Part shown: in pieces, positions 27,545-37,763 of the stretch
How the letters are laid out: each line of letters begins with the position of its first letter
Numbering within the stretch: the stretch's first letter is position 1
NCBI RefSeq assembly: GCF_023349125.1
Contig: NZ_JAKIKT010000014.1
Location: 1 to 64,000, forward strand
DNA from: Shewanella corallii
GTDB taxonomy: Bacteria; Pseudomonadota; Gammaproteobacteria; Enterobacterales; Shewanellaceae
DNA: 64,000 nt
Reading direction: 5' to 3'
Position numbers and translations under genes: made by a program
The notes under the pieces: model-generated
Told to the model about the DNA's origin: nothing
The model's database searches: none
The model's input: only the letters and a program-made list of their open reading frames with translations

Positions 27545-28258
27545 ATGCGTCCAGGTAACAGAACTCCGGCCCAGACCCGTCCAATCACCATCACCCGTAA
27601 CTTCACTGCCCATGCTGAAGGCTCTGTGTTGGTTGAGTTTGGTGAAACCAAGGTGCTGTGTACTGCCAGCTTTACCGAAGGCGTGCCTCGCTTCCTGAAA
27701 GGTTCAGGCCAGGGTTGGGTCACCGCCGAATACGGTATGCTGCCTCGCTCTACCCACAGCCGTATGGATCGTGAAGCTGCCCGTGGCAAGCAATCCGGTC
27801 GTACCCAGGAGATCCAGCGTCTGATCGGTCGTGCTCTGCGTGCAGCCGTGGATATGAAGGCTCTGGGCGAAAACACCATTGTTATTGACTGTGACGTGAT
27901 TCAGGCTGACGGTGGTACCCGTACTGCTGCAATTACCGGTGCTTGTGTGGCCCTGGTTGATGCACTGAACTGGGCCCGTGCCAAAGGTTCACTGAAGACT
28001 AATCCGCTGAAATTCCTGATCGCTGCGGTCAGCGTAGGTATCTTTGAAGGCGAAGCTATCTGTGACCTGGAATATGTTGAAGACAGCGCCGCAGAAACTG
28101 ATATGAATGTGGTGATGACTGAAACCGGCAAGATTATTGAGGTTCAGGGCACTGCAGAAGGCGAGCCATTCAGCCACGAAGAGCTGTTGACCATGTTGGA
28201 TCTGGCCAAGCATGGCATTCGCGAGATTATTGATGTGCAGAAAGCTGCACTGAATTGA
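27545..28258 (+). CDS. rph: Ribonuclease PH
   Basis: A 237-residue phosphorolytic 3'-5' exoribonuclease that trims tRNA 3' ends. It begins [20 protein letters not shown], and shows [16 protein letters not shown] and [16 protein letters not shown] (phosphate and RNA contacts) and [19 protein letters not shown]. The start at 27545 is used because ACAGGAAT precedes it; an earlier in-frame start at 27455 would add 30 unrelated residues. Unlike the frameshifted rph of E. coli K-12, it is intact. pyrE follows. Confidence 0.95.
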   Translation: MRPGNRTPAQTRPITITRNFTAHAEGSVLVEFGETKVLCTASFTEGVPRFLKGSGQGWVTAEYGMLPRSTHSRMDREAARGKQSGRTQEIQRLIGRALRAAVDMKALGENTIVIDCDVIQADGGTRTAAITGACVALVDALNWARAKGSLKTNPLKFLIAAVSVGIFEGEAICDLEYVEDSAAETDMNVVMTETGKIIEVQGTAEGEPFSHEELLTMLDLAKHGIREIIDVQKAALN

Positions 28259-28270
28259 TTTTTTAAAAGA

Positions 28271-28294
28271 GGACCCGTTGAGGGTCCTTTTTTT
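28271..28294 (+). terminator. Terminator/attenuator-like hairpin between rph and pyrE
   Basis: The stem GGACCC / GGGTCC has a 5-base loop and seven T, located between rph and pyrE. In E. coli a hairpin at this place mediates UTP-sensitive attenuation of pyrE coupled to translation of the preceding gene. Here it starts 13 bp after the rph stop, so the same mechanism is possible. Confidence 0.75.
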
Positions 28295-28374
28295 AAGTGC
28301 AAAAAACTGAAATACAGATATTTGCACCTGGTACCCCAGGAAAGACCCTAGAAAGAGAATAGTGAGGAGTTAGA

Positions 28375-29016
28375 GTGAAAGCCTATCAGCGTGAGTTTAT
28401 TGAGTTTGCCCTTGAGCGTCAGGTATTGAGATTTGGCGAATTTACGCTTAAGTCGGGCCGTCAGAGTCCTTACTTCTTTAACGCCGGCCTGTTCAATACC
28501 GGTCGTGACCTGGCCCGTCTGGGTCGTTTCTATGCTGCTGCTCTGGTGGACTCAGGCATCGACTATGACCTGGTTTTTGGTCCTGCCTACAAAGGTATCC
28601 CAATCGCGACTACTACCACAGTCGCTCTGGCTGAGCACCATGATGTGGACATGCCATACTGCTTCAACCGTAAAGAGAAGAAAGACCACGGTGAAGGTGG
28701 CTCTCTGGTCGGTAGCGAGCTGAAAGGCAAGGTCATGCTGGTGGATGATGTGATCACTGCCGGTACTGCTATCCGTGAATCTATGGATATCATCAATGCC
28801 CACGAAGCGTCTCTGGCTGGCGTACTGATTGCGCTGGACCGTCAGGAGAAAGGCAAGGGCGAGCTGTCTGCGATTCAGGAAGTTGAGCGTGACTACGGCT
28901 GCGCCGTGATTTCCATTATCAAGCTGGCTGACCTGATTGCTTACCTGGCCGAAAAGCCTGGTATGGAGAAAGAGCTGGAAACCGTGAGTGCCTACCGCGA
29001 GCAGTACGGAATTTAA
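28375..29016 (+). CDS. pyrE: Orotate phosphoribosyltransferase
   Basis: A 213-residue enzyme of pyrimidine synthesis that joins orotate to PRPP to give OMP. It begins with a GTG codon after GAGGAGTTAGA. The PRPP-binding motif [17 protein letters not shown] is present near residue 120, along with the flexible loop region [13 protein letters not shown] that closes over the active site. Length fits E. coli PyrE. It lies behind an attenuator-like hairpin downstream of rph. Confidence 0.96.
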   Translation: MKAYQREFIEFALERQVLRFGEFTLKSGRQSPYFFNAGLFNTGRDLARLGRFYAAALVDSGIDYDLVFGPAYKGIPIATTTTVALAEHHDVDMPYCFNRKEKKDHGEGGSLVGSELKGKVMLVDDVITAGTAIRESMDIINAHEASLAGVLIALDRQEKGKGELSAIQEVERDYGCAVISIIKLADLIAYLAEKPGMEKELETVSAYREQYGI

Positions 29017-29053
29017 CTGTATCTGAGACGTTTAAGTCACAAATGATGGATAC

Positions 29054-29083
29054 AAAAAACGCTGCGTGATTGCAGCGTTTTTT
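29054..29083. terminator. Bidirectional terminator between pyrE and folE
   Basis: The stem AAAAAACGCTGC / GCAGCGTTTTTT has a 6-base loop and works in both directions for the converging genes. Confidence 0.9.
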
Positions 29084-29098
29084 ATTGCTTTGAAGGCA

Positions 29099-29746
29099 TC
29101 AGGCCTTCAGCAGGAACTCAGCACGGGTAGCCGGATTGGACTTGAAGATACCGCCCAGTGCAGTAGTTGTAGTGGAGCTGGTGGCATCCATCACGCCGCG
29201 GGATTTCACGCAGTAGTGCACCGCATCTATTTTTACCGCCACATCTTTGGTTTCCAGCAGTGTCTGCAGGGCAACCAACACCTGTTGAGTCAGACGTTCC
29301 TGCACCTGAGGGCGCTGGGCAAAGAAGCGCACAATGCGGTTAATCTTGGACAGGCCAATAATCTTGGTGCGCGGCAGATAAGCGACAGTGGCTACGCCGT
29401 CTATGGTCACCAGATGATGTTCACAGGTACTGGTCACACTGATGTCCTGTACCCGCACCATTTCATCAAACTGCATCTTGTTGTCGATAACAGTGATCTT
29501 GGGGAAGTTGGAATAGTCCAGGCCGGAGAAGATCTCGTCAACATACATTTTGGCGACACGCTTTGGTGTTTCCATCAGGCTGTCGTCACTCAGATCCAAT
29601 GACATCAGCTCCATAATGGCGCGCATATGCTCTTCAATCTTCACTTTGCGCTCATCGGATGACAGGGTATTGGGCGTCATTGGGGTTTCCAAACCACGCT
29701 CCAACAGAGCCGCCTGCACCTGAGATGCTGCTTCACTTAATGCCAT
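29099..29746 (-). CDS. folE: GTP cyclohydrolase I
   Basis: A 215-residue enzyme that converts GTP to dihydroneopterin triphosphate, the first step of folate synthesis. The zinc-site motif TCEHHLV and the later [11 protein letters not shown] hold the Cys and His ligands of type I (zinc) Fol[30 protein letters not shown] is the conserved substrate-site block. A strong GGAGGT precedes the ATG. Confidence 0.96.
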   Translation of the reverse strand: MALSEAASQVQAALLERGLETPMTPNTLSSDERKVKIEEHMRAIMELMSLDLSDDSLMETPKRVAKMYVDEIFSGLDYSNFPKITVIDNKMQFDEMVRVQDISVTSTCEHHLVTIDGVATVAYLPRTKIIGLSKINRIVRFFAQRPQVQERLTQQVLVALQTLLETKDVAVKIDAVHYCVKSRGVMDATSSTTTTALGGIFKSNPATRAEFLLKA

Positions 29747-29846
29747 ATTACCTCCACAAAAAACTCACCTGGCCGCCGGATTGGGCTGACGTTCAGGGGG
29801 GAGGAGAATACCGCGATTTGTGGAAGATTCATACATTTTGACCCAT

Positions 29847-29893
29847 AAAAAAACCGATTAACCTACTCAAGTATTTGGGCTAACCGGTTTTCG
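29847..29893 (-). terminator. Terminator of the S9 peptidase pair
   Basis: An imperfect stem (AACCGATTAACC with GGCTAACCGGTT) followed on the minus strand by seven T. It lies just past the stop of the first S9 peptidase gene. Confidence 0.65.
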
Positions 29894-29910
29894 TTCTTCT
29901 ATGGGGGAAA

Positions 29911-31878
29911 TTAGTTCAGATGCTGCTCCAGGAATGCCAGCATCTCGGCATAGTATTTCGCCCTGTGTTCATCCTTGTAGAAGCCATGACCTTCGTCGTC
30001 CATCACCAAAGTTTGGAACGGGTGATTGGCTTTCTTTAGCGCTTCTGCCATGGCTTCATATTGCTCGATTGGAGCCCGGAAATCCTCTTCGCCATGAACC
30101 AACATAATTGCAGCCTTCAGTTTGTCTGCATTATGAGTAGGCGACATCGCTTTCAATTCAGCCTCGTCTGTGCCAATGGCTTTCTTTAGGTAGCTGGTCC
30201 CCATCCGGCTGTCAGGTACGTCGCCCTCTTCATACATCATTGGCAGGTCATAGACTCCGGCAAAACCAATGGCACACTTGAACATATCCGGCTCCAAAAT
30301 AGCACTTTGCAGAGCGCTGTAACCACCAAAGCTCCCTCCTGAAATACACAACCGGTCAGCATCAGCAATTCCCTGCTCGATCACATATTTGGTGCCATCG
30401 ATAATATCGTGCTGAATACCTGTTCCCCACTTTCGATATCCTGCGTACTCAAATGCATCGCCATAGCCACCGCTTCCCCGGAAGTTGACCTGGAGTACGG
30501 CGAATCCCTTTTGGGCCAGCAGTTGGTTTTCTGGATCGAATTGCCACCAGTCCCGAGGACCATGAGGACCACCATGGGGGACAACGACCATGGGCAGGCT
30601 CTTGGCTTCAGCGTTCATCGGTAAGGTCAGGTAACCCTTAATAGTTTGTCCTTCACGATTAGTGAACTCGATGGGTTTGACCTCTGCCATCTGGTCTGGG
30701 TCCAGCCAGTTTTTTGAGGAGAATAGATACTGCAGCTTTACTGGATCTGTTGTGAACAGGTAAAAGTCTCCCGGGTTTCTGTCGTTAAATGCGTGAACCA
30801 GGAATTTATTGGCGTCACGGTTTTCGCTGACAATACGTACCTGATGTCCGGGTAAACTGGCCAGCAGTTGCTTGAGGTACTTACTCTTTGCATTGTCCTT
30901 GTCGACAAAGGCGTATTCGGGATAGCCATCTTCATATTCTACGGCATAGAGCTGCTTGGTATTCCCATCAATCCAGTAGTTGCTGGCTTCGACACTGTCG
31001 TCACTGACGATCGGGGTGTGATTACCAGTTTTCAAGTCTATATGCAGTATTTGCCTAGGCTCGCCGTTAGCACTGGCTTCCGCATATATTGCTTGGTCAT
31101 TTTCCGCAAATGAAATTGGCGCAAAGCCATTAAGATCGAGCCCCTTGATATTATTGGTATCTACCCAATCACGGTCTTTCCAACGATAGATTTTTACATC
31201 CGAGTTTGTGTCATAACCCATTGCGAATCTGACGTTGCCATCGTGATCTGTTAAAAAGCGAGTATTACCAACAGGAGCCTTAGTCACCTTTTTGCGTTTA
31301 CCCGAGTAGACATCAACTTGGTAAACAAACTTTGGCTGATCTGCAAAGCTGGTTGAGGTATCCCAGTGAAGAGCAGAAACCAACATTTTTTTGCGATTAT
31401 CGATCAGCGGATCCAGCACAAAGCCCGTGGCATTAATTGCGGTTGAACGTTTGATGTTGGAGCCGGTTTGCATGTTTTGATTGTTATATCCAAACACATA
31501 TGAGGTCCTGCTGCCATCCACATTGGTAGCCAGTATTTCACCGTAATAAAGAGGGTGGTCGCTCCAACCCTTCAGGTACTCTTTAGATACGACAACTCTC
31601 TCGTCGTTAACCCAGTGAAAGTCACGCACCTGGCCACGCTCTCCAAAGTGCACAGCATGTATCGGTTTGAGGGTTTTGATATCCAATATCGCCAGGATGT
31701 CTTTACCGTCGACTTTAGATTCCACCCCTATGTATTCTCCTCCCGGAGAAATTTTAGGGTTGAAGAACTGACTACCTTTGGCAAACACTTCTGCCAGCTT
31801 AAGGTTGGTGTTTTCGGCTTGCGCCTGAGTGCCTGAAATTGCCAGCATAACGGCAAATAGTTTTGTGATCTTATGCAT
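29911..31878 (-). CDS. Secreted S9-family (prolyl oligopeptidase-like) peptidase, paralog 1
   Basis: A 655-residue serine peptidase with a signal peptide (MHKITKLFAVMLAISGTQAQA). A beta-propeller-type N-terminal part is followed by an alpha/beta-hydrolase domain from about residue 400. The nucleophile Ser sits in GGSFGGYSA, the Asp in GEEDFRAP and the His in DEGHGF. It is likely periplasmic and trims short peptides in a dipeptidyl- or acylaminoacyl-peptidase manner. It lies downstream of a paralog in the same direction, 116 bp apart; the two proteins are alike throughout, and their 3' ends share 78 identical bases. Confidence 0.88.
   Translation of the reverse strand: MHKITKLFAVMLAISGTQAQAENTNLKLAEVFAKGSQFFNPKISPGGEYIGVESKVDGKDILAILDIKTLKPIHAVHFGERGQVRDFHWVNDERVVVSKEYLKGWSDHPLYYGEILATNVDGSRTSYVFGYNNQNMQTGSNIKRSTAINATGFVLDPLIDNRKKMLVSALHWDTSTSFADQPKFVYQVDVYSGKRKKVTKAPVGNTRFLTDHDGNVRFAMGYDTNSDVKIYRWKDRDWVDTNNIKGLDLNGFAPISFAENDQAIYAEASANGEPRQILHIDLKTGNHTPIVSDDSVEASNYWIDGNTKQLYAVEYEDGYPEYAFVDKDNAKSKYLKQLLASLPGHQVRIVSENRDANKFLVHAFNDRNPGDFYLFTTDPVKLQYLFSSKNWLDPDQMAEVKPIEFTNREGQTIKGYLTLPMNAEAKSLPMVVVPHGGPHGPRDWWQFDPENQLLAQKGFAVLQVNFRGSGGYGDAFEYAGYRKWGTGIQHDIIDGTKYVIEQGIADADRLCISGGSFGGYSALQSAILEPDMFKCAIGFAGVYDLPMMYEEGDVPDSRMGTSYLKKAIGTDEAELKAMSPTHNADKLKAAIMLVHGEEDFRAPIEQYEAMAEALKKANHPFQTLVMDDEGHGFYKDEHRAKYYAEMLAFLEQHLN
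29925..30002 (-). repeat. 78-bp identical segment, S9 paralog 1 copy
   Basis: Bases 29925-30002 are identical to 32009-32086. They encode the C-terminal stretch from the catalytic DEGHGF to near the end of both S9 peptidases. The sequence on each side diverges at once. Confidence 0.9.
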
Positions 31879-31994
31879 ACCTGTTCCTTGGTTGTGCCTA
31901 TTATTTTTCGTGTATTACTTACTGTATGTTTGAGATAACTTCAGAAACAACCACCCAAACAGGCTAGATATAGCGCCCGTTTGGGTGATTAGTC

Positions 31995-33956
31995 TTAGTT
32001 CAGGTGCAGCTCCAGGAATGCCAGCATCTCGGCATAGTATTTCGCCCTGTGTTCATCCTTGTAGAAGCCATGACCTTCGTCGTCCACGACCAGAGTCTTG
32101 AATGGATGATTGGCTTTCTCAAGCGCCTCCGCCATGGCTTCATATTGCTCAAGTGGCGCTCTTTCATCTTTACCACCATGAACCAGCATCACCGCCGCTT
32201 TGATTTTATCAGCACTGTTGGAGGGAGAGATGGACTTGAGTTGTGTTGGATTGTTGCCCAGAGCCTTGTTCAAGTAGTTGATGCCAGAAGCAGATTTTCG
32301 GATATCCCCCTCGGTGAAGAGCATTTCGAGGTCATACACACCGGCATAGCCAATGGCACACTTGAACAGATCAGGTTCGATTATTGCGCTTTGCATTGCG
32401 CTGTAGCCACCAAAGCTCGATCCAGAAATACATATACGTTTGGCATCAACAATTTGTTGGTTAATCAAAAACTGTGTGCCGTCAATAATATCTTCCTGGA
32501 TGCCCGTTCCCCACTGACCATAACCAGCATGGGTAAATTGAGGGCCATAGCCTGCGCTTCCCCGAAAGTTAACCTGTAGTACCGCATAACCCTGGTTCGC
32601 GAGCAGCTGGGCTTCCTCTTCAAACTGCCAGCTGTTTCTTACTCCTATGGGGCCACCATGGGGCATTACAACCAAGGGCAGGTTTTTCATTGGTGTAGAG
32701 GGAGGCAGGGTCAGGTAAGCGCCAATCTGCTGACCTTGTCGGTTTTTAAATGAGAGTGGACGAATCTCCGCCATTTTATCCGGGTGCAGCCAGTGTCGCT
32801 GCGCAAACAGGTAATCTAAAGACATGGGATTGGTCGATAGCAGGTAATAGTCCCCGGGATTGCGGTCACTGGATATATGGACGATAAATTTATCAGCCTT
32901 TCGGGTCTCACTGATCAACCGCACCCGTTTTCCCGGCACTGATGTTTGAATCTGTTTGAGATACTGACTTCTCGGATCTGCCGGGTTAACAACTATGGTT
33001 GATGGATAGCCGTCTTCGTAGCCAACGGCATACAGTTGGTTATCGGCACCAAGCAGGAAGTCACTGGGGTCAGCATTTGGATTGGTGGTGACCAACTCTT
33101 TGGTCCCATTTTCAAGATTCAACCGGTAGATAGACAGGGGGGCGCCTTTGTCACTGGCCTGAATAATGACACTTTCAGCACTTTCTAGAGATATTGGAGA
33201 TAAACTGGTTAAGTTGCCTATTGCTGGATTGGTCAGCCGCTGCCATTTTTCATCTTCGTAACGGTATACTTCGGCTTGATGCTCAGCGTTGAGGCCCATG
33301 GCAATTTTCAGCTCGCCCTCAGCGTCTGTGAGAAACTGGCTGTTACCCAGGGGGGCTACAGTTACCCGTCGACGTTTGCCATTGTATATATCCAATAAAT
33401 ACACAAACTGACGGTTGTCCATATCCACAAAGCCATCGGTACGATCTGTCCAGGGTATAGAGGCTATTAGCACTTTACGCTTATCATTTGGAAGCGGATC
33501 CAGCACATATGAAGTTGCTCTGAGGGCGTTGCTGTTGTGCTTAAGGATATCCCGATCTGCGTATCCAACCAGGTATTCTGTTTTACTGCCATCGGCATTG
33601 GTCGCCAGCAATTCACCGTAGTAAACCGGGGAGCTTCTATCTCTAACCAGATAGTCTTTGGAAACCACCAGGCGTTCATCATTAGCCCAGTAAAAGTTAC
33701 CCACTTCAGCATTCTTTCTAAATGACAACTCATTGATTGGAGTTAAGGTGTTTGCATCCAACACCAATAAAACATCCTTGCCATCTGAATGTGTTTCCAG
33801 TGCGAGGTAATCGCCTCCTGGTGAGAGCTTGGGGTTGAAATATTCCGAGCCTTTTGCAAAAAGTTCTGCAGCTGAGAGAGGCTTTTCTGATGCCTGAAGG
33901 GGCAGGTTAAATGCGGAAAACAAGCCGCAGATAGCGGCTAACGCTGTCTTATTCAT
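31995..33956 (-). CDS. Secreted S9-family (prolyl oligopeptidase-like) peptidase, paralog 2
   Basis: A 653-residue serine peptidase with a signal peptide (MNKTALAAICGLFSAFNLPLQA). Architecture is the same as its neighbour: propeller-like N-terminal part and hydrolase domain with GSSFGGYSA (Ser), GGKDERAP (Asp) and DEGHGF (His). The first gene in the pair, it is probably transcribed with paralog 1. Shared blocks such as AKGSxxFNPKxSPGG near the N-terminus show an old tandem duplication. In this copy Ser replaces Gly before the catalytic Ser. GGGAAG precedes the ATG. Confidence 0.88.
   Translation of the reverse strand: MNKTALAAICGLFSAFNLPLQASEKPLSAAELFAKGSEYFNPKLSPGGDYLALETHSDGKDVLLVLDANTLTPINELSFRKNAEVGNFYWANDERLVVSKDYLVRDRSSPVYYGELLATNADGSKTEYLVGYADRDILKHNSNALRATSYVLDPLPNDKRKVLIASIPWTDRTDGFVDMDNRQFVYLLDIYNGKRRRVTVAPLGNSQFLTDAEGELKIAMGLNAEHQAEVYRYEDEKWQRLTNPAIGNLTSLSPISLESAESVIIQASDKGAPLSIYRLNLENGTKELVTTNPNADPSDFLLGADNQLYAVGYEDGYPSTIVVNPADPRSQYLKQIQTSVPGKRVRLISETRKADKFIVHISSDRNPGDYYLLSTNPMSLDYLFAQRHWLHPDKMAEIRPLSFKNRQGQQIGAYLTLPPSTPMKNLPLVVMPHGGPIGVRNSWQFEEEAQLLANQGYAVLQVNFRGSAGYGPQFTHAGYGQWGTGIQEDIIDGTQFLINQQIVDAKRICISGSSFGGYSAMQSAIIEPDLFKCAIGYAGVYDLEMLFTEGDIRKSASGINYLNKALGNNPTQLKSISPSNSADKIKAAVMLVHGGKDERAPLEQYEAMAEALEKANHPFKTLVVDDEGHGFYKDEHRAKYYAEMLAFLELHLN
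32009..32086 (-). repeat. 78-bp identical segment, S9 paralog 2 copy
   Basis: Second copy of the segment at 29925-30002, 2084 bp away in direct orientation. It is a possible gene-conversion tract and a possible site for recombination that would delete one gene. Confidence 0.9.
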
Positions 33957-34094
33957 TGAGTCACTTCCCTGAAAACTACAATTGAATCTTATTATTTTGA
34001 ATGAGCACTATAGGGGAAAAGTGACAATTGTTAAATAAGTGTGACCAATTTCGGAGGGTGTAGTTTCGACAGCGAGTCGCACACTCAGGCATAA

Positions 34095-34120
34095 AAAATG
34101 CCGCACTGTGGCGGCATTTT
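34095..34120 (-). terminator. Terminator of slmA
   Basis: The stem AAAATGCCGC / GCGGCATTTT has a short loop. On the minus strand T-runs follow directly. It lies 16 bp past the slmA stop. Confidence 0.85.
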
Positions 34121-34136
34121 CATTGGATACTTTGAC

Positions 34137-34730
34137 TCAGCTTTGCAGCAGTTGCTGCTGGATAAAGGTCCACTGCTGATCAAAGTGGGAGGTTGGCTTG
34201 AGTTTGAATTCACTGCGCACAAACTGGGCAATACGGCCCTCGGCGACGGCCAGCAGCAGGTTAGCGAGAATCGCTTCATCCAGGTTAAAGCCTTTGCCTT
34301 CACGCAGAGTTTTTTCGCGGAGGATCTGCTTCAGCTGGGTTTCAATCTTGGCAAACAAACCGCTGATACGACTACGCAGGCGCTCGTTTTCTCCCAACAG
34401 GGCATCGCCGTTCAACACGCGGGAAATGCCCGGATTACGTTCAGCGAATACCAGCAGCAACTGTAGCGACAGCTGACAGCGGCGCATAGTGTCTTTTTCC
34501 TCATCCATGATGAGGTTGATGCGGGTCAGCAATGACTCTTCGATGAAGTCGATCAGCCCCTCAAACATCCGTGCTTTGCTGGGAAAGTGGCGGTACAGTG
34601 CCGCCTCGGAAACGCCTACTTCGGCAGCCAGTTTTTTGGTCGTGATACGCTCTCCTGGATTGGTTTCCAGCATCTGTGCCAGGCATTGGAGAATGTGTTC
34701 ACGACGATTGATTTTTTGGCTTACGGCCAT
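34137..34730 (-). CDS. slmA: Nucleoid occlusion factor SlmA
   Basis: A 197-residue TetR-family DNA-binding protein. SlmA binds specific sites over much of the chromosome and stops FtsZ ring assembly over the nucleoid. The helix-turn-helix lies at about residues 28-55 ([33 protein letters not shown]). Gene order coaBC-dut-slmA is the same as in E. coli, which supports the assignment over other TetR proteins. AAGGA precedes the ATG. Confidence 0.94.
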   Translation of the reverse strand: MAVSQKINRREHILQCLAQMLETNPGERITTKKLAAEVGVSEAALYRHFPSKARMFEGLIDFIEESLLTRINLIMDEEKDTMRRCQLSLQLLLVFAERNPGISRVLNGDALLGENERLRSRISGLFAKIETQLKQILREKTLREGKGFNLDEAILANLLLAVAEGRIAQFVRSEFKLKPTSHFDQQWTFIQQQLLQS

Positions 34731-34890
34731 TGCAGTATCCTTCGCTCAATTACAACTTTTATTCAGCAGGAGCCGCTCTGCCGGGCACTGCACAATCCAA
34801 TATTGGCAGCCATAGGCGCGGAGCGGTGTTAACGCTGAGTATTATTATTTGATGCCCGAACTGGCAGTCAGCCCGGTAATAAGTACCTTG

Positions 34891-35349
34891 TTACTTGGTA
34901 CCAGAGTGACCAAATCCGCCTTCACCACGATCGGTATTGGCAAACTCATCCACCAAACGGAACTCGGCCTGAACCACAGGGACAAATACCAGCTGCGCCA
35001 GACGGTCGCCCACCTCAATGGTGAAAGGTTCGCTGCTGCGGTTCCAGCAGGACACCATCAAAGGTCCCTGGTAATCGGAGTCAATCAGACCAACCAAATT
35101 GCCCAGCACAATGCCGTGTTTATGTCCCAGACCAGAGCGAGGCAGAATAACAGCCGCCAGAGAGGGGTCTGCCACATAGATAGAGATACCTGTTGGGATC
35201 AGCACGGTTTCGCCGGGAACTATGGTCAGAGTGGTTTCTGTCATGGCTCGCAGATCCATTCCTGCACTGCCGGGAGTTGCATAGGCTGGCAATGGAAACT
35301 CAGAGCCGATACGTGAATCCAGGATTTTCAGTTCAATAGGTGTTTTCAT
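34891..35349 (-). CDS. dut: dUTP diphosphatase
   Basis: A 152-residue trimeric dUTPase that converts dUTP to dUMP and keeps uracil out of DNA. The family's five motifs are visible, including [10 protein letters not shown] (motif 1), [26 protein letters not shown] (motifs 2 and 3) and the C-terminal [10 protein letters not shown] that closes over the substrate. Its ATG overlaps the coaBC stop codon, so translation is likely coupled. Confidence 0.97.
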   Translation of the reverse strand: MKTPIELKILDSRIGSEFPLPAYATPGSAGMDLRAMTETTLTIVPGETVLIPTGISIYVADPSLAAVILPRSGLGHKHGIVLGNLVGLIDSDYQGPLMVSCWNRSSEPFTIEVGDRLAQLVFVPVVQAEFRLVDEFANTDRGEGGFGHSGTK

Positions 35350-36542
35350 CTTGCTTCTTTAACTCTGGCGATCAAACCGAGCAATTGCCCGGCGAGGGTG
35401 TACTTATCTGTTGCTGGCAGCTCTTCACAGCCCTGTGGCCAGAAGACTTTCAGTGCATTGGTATCGGCGTTGAAGCCCTGTCCGGAAATAGATACGTCGT
35501 TGGCGGCTATCATATCCAGTTTCTTACGCTGCATTTTATCTTTGGCGTAATGTTCAACGTCATGGGTTTCTGCAGCAAAGCCAACAGTAAAAGGTCGGGC
35601 ATCCTGCGCCGCGACCGTGGCTAAGATATCAGGATTGCGAACCAGTGCAAGCTGCATGGATTCCGCTGACTTCTTGATCTTTGCCTCGGCAATTTTATCC
35701 AGACGATAATCGGCCACAGCTGCGCAACCAATAAATATGTCCTGGGTGGCGACTTCAGCCATTACCGCATCCAGCATCTGCTTGGCTGATTGCACATCAA
35801 TGCGATTCACCCCAATTGGGGTTGGCAGATTAACCGGGCCAGCAACCAGAGTGACTTTGGCACCCATTTCAGCTGCGCGGGCGGCGATGGCAAAGCCCAT
35901 CTTGCCTGAACTGTGATTGGAGATATAACGCACCGGGTCAATGGCTTCGCGGGTTGGCCCTGCGGTCAGCAGCAGCTTTTGACCTTTCAGTGGCTTGTCA
36001 CCGAAGAAGGCTTCGCAGCGCTGTGCAATATCCAAAGGTTCCAGCATACGTCCAGGGCCAATTTCACCACAGGCCTGACTACCAGCGCCAGGTCCCCAGA
36101 TATGAATGCCGCGCTCACTCAGAACCCTCAGGTTATGTTGAGTCGCAGGGTGCTGATACATCTGCTGATTCATGGCTGGACATACAACGACTGGAGAGCC
36201 GGTAGCCAGGGCACAGGTGGTCAGCAGCTCATCGGCCATGCCAGCCTGCATACGGGCCAGCACATTCGCGGTTGCCGGTGCGATAACAAACAGGTCGGCC
36301 CAGCGAGCCAGCTCGATATGGCCCATAGAGGCCTCAGCAGTGGGATCCAGCAAGTCTGAGGCTACGGGATGACCGCTCAGCGCCTGCAGTGTTAAAGGCG
36401 TAATAAACTCCATAGCACTTTGGGTCATTACCACGCGCACTTCGGCGCCACGTTCTTTCAGGCGGCGAACCAAATCTGCACTTTTATAGGCGGCAATACC
36501 TCCGCCAATACCCAACAAAATTTTCTTGTGATTCAGGCTCAC
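35346..36542 (-). CDS. coaBC: Bifunctional phosphopantothenoylcysteine decarboxylase / phosphopantothenate-cysteine ligase
   Basis: A 398-residue fusion enzyme for two steps of coenzyme A synthesis. The N-terminal FMN-dependent CoaC domain (about 1-190) has GGIAAYKS, the [17 protein letters not shown] block with the catalytic-type Asn, and the [13 protein letters not shown] flap with the active-site Cys. The C-terminal CoaB ligase domain begins near [27 protein letters not shown]. Start is the GTG at 36542, giving [11 protein letters not shown], which lines up with E. coli MSLAGKKIVLG. The frame stays open to a TTG at 36563. It is divergent from radC. Confidence 0.95.
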
Positions 36543-36721
36543 GGTCGTTTTCCCAAGGCTCAATCCAATGGCGCTAACCTTACCATATTCCCATTTGGGT
36601 TAGGTATCAGTGTTATCGCAACAGACTCTGATTTCTTTGTTTTATGTACAACATGGTATCTGCCAGGCCGATTTCTGAAACTGAACCATACTTGTTTGGG
36701 AGTTGGCTCAGGGAAGACAGT

Positions 36722-37399
36722 ATGGGAATAAAGGATTGGCCAGAGGGGGAAGGCCCCAGGGATAAGTTGTTGCAACACGGCAGTGGCACGCTTTCTGATG
36801 CGGAATTACTGGCGGTATTGTTACGAAATGGTGCCCAGGGAGAGAGTGCAGTAGCCCTTGGCAGGCGGCTTTTAACAGAATTTGGTGGTTTAAGAGCACT
36901 GTTTTGCGCTTCTAAGCCCAAGGTATGTCGACTTCATGGCGTGGGATCGGTAAAATACGCGCAGCTTCAGGCGGCCGCAGAAATTGCGCGCCGTATTGCC
37001 CGCGAAAACCTGCTCAGAGGGCAGGTATTGACCAATCCCGATTTAACCCGGGATTACCTGATGACACAGTTGGCAGACAGGTCTTATGAAGTGTTTGCCA
37101 TCTTGCTGCTGGACAGCCAACACAGGGTGATTCAATTTATCGAATTATTCCGTGGAACCATAGACTCGGCTTCGGTTTATCCAAGAGAAGTGGTGGCTAT
37201 GGTGCTGGAGCATAATGCTGCGGCCGTCATTGTTTGTCATAATCATCCGTCTGGTATCGCCGAGCCCAGTCAGGCTGACCGGCGAATAACTGAGCGATTG
37301 AAAAATGCGTTGGCAACCATAGACGTATCCTTGCTGGATCATATGGTTGTAGGGGATCGTGAGATAGTTTCCTTTGCAGAAAGAGGGTGGATTACTTAA
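36722..37399 (+). CDS. radC: RadC-family JAMM/MPN+ protein
   Basis: A 225-residue protein with an N-terminal helix-hairpin-helix-like region (LHGVGSVKYAQLQAAAEIARR) and a C-terminal JAMM domain. The metal-binding HNHPSG motif lies near residue 172, followed by the acidic SxxD element (PSQADRRIT). The older link to DNA repair is weak and the function is still open. Start at ATG 36722 follows GGGAAGA. The frame is open upstream from 36644, but those residues are not part of the family. Confidence 0.9.
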   Translation: MGIKDWPEGEGPRDKLLQHGSGTLSDAELLAVLLRNGAQGESAVALGRRLLTEFGGLRALFCASKPKVCRLHGVGSVKYAQLQAAAEIARRIARENLLRGQVLTNPDLTRDYLMTQLADRSYEVFAILLLDSQHRVIQFIELFRGTIDSASVYPREVVAMVLEHNAAAVIVCHNHPSGIAEPSQADRRITERLKNALATIDVSLLDHMVVGDREIVSFAERGWIT

Positions 37400-37407
37400 T
37401 CACCGCT

Positions 37408-37436
37408 TGATCTTTCCCCGGCAATCCTGTATAAAA
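37408..37436 (+). promoter_or_regulatory. Promoter of rpmB-rpmG
   Basis: TTGATC (37408-37413) and TATAAA (37431-37436) are separated by 17 bp, a good sigma-70 match. The start point would lie near 37443, about 78 bp before rpmB. Confidence 0.65.
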
Positions 37437-37520
37437 TGCGCCCTTCGTGTGCCTCGGGCGACGGCCATACGAGGCACATTAATGCTCGAGCGTTAAAATT
37501 GTTTTTTGGAGAAGATTGAC

Positions 37521-37757
37521 ATGTCAAGAGTATGCCAAGTTACTGGCAAGCGACCAATGGTTGGTAACAACCGTTCGCACGCAAAAAACGCGACCCGTCG
37601 TCGTTTTTTACCTAACCTGCAGAACCACCGTTTCTGGTTGGAAACTGAAAAGCGCTTTGTACAGCTGCGTGTTTCCACTAAAGGTATGCGTATCATCGAT
37701 AAGAAAGGTATCGAAGTAGTTGTTGCTGAACTTCGTGCCCGCGGCGAGAAGGTGTAA
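37521..37757 (+). CDS. rpmB: 50S ribosomal protein L28
   Basis: A 78-residue basic ribosomal protein of the large subunit. It begins [20 protein letters not shown] and ends [12 protein letters not shown], typical for L28. The start at 37521 follows TTGGAGAAG; five residues of open frame upstream are excluded. It is cotranscribed with rpmG. Confidence 0.98.
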
Positions 37758-37763
37758 TAGATC

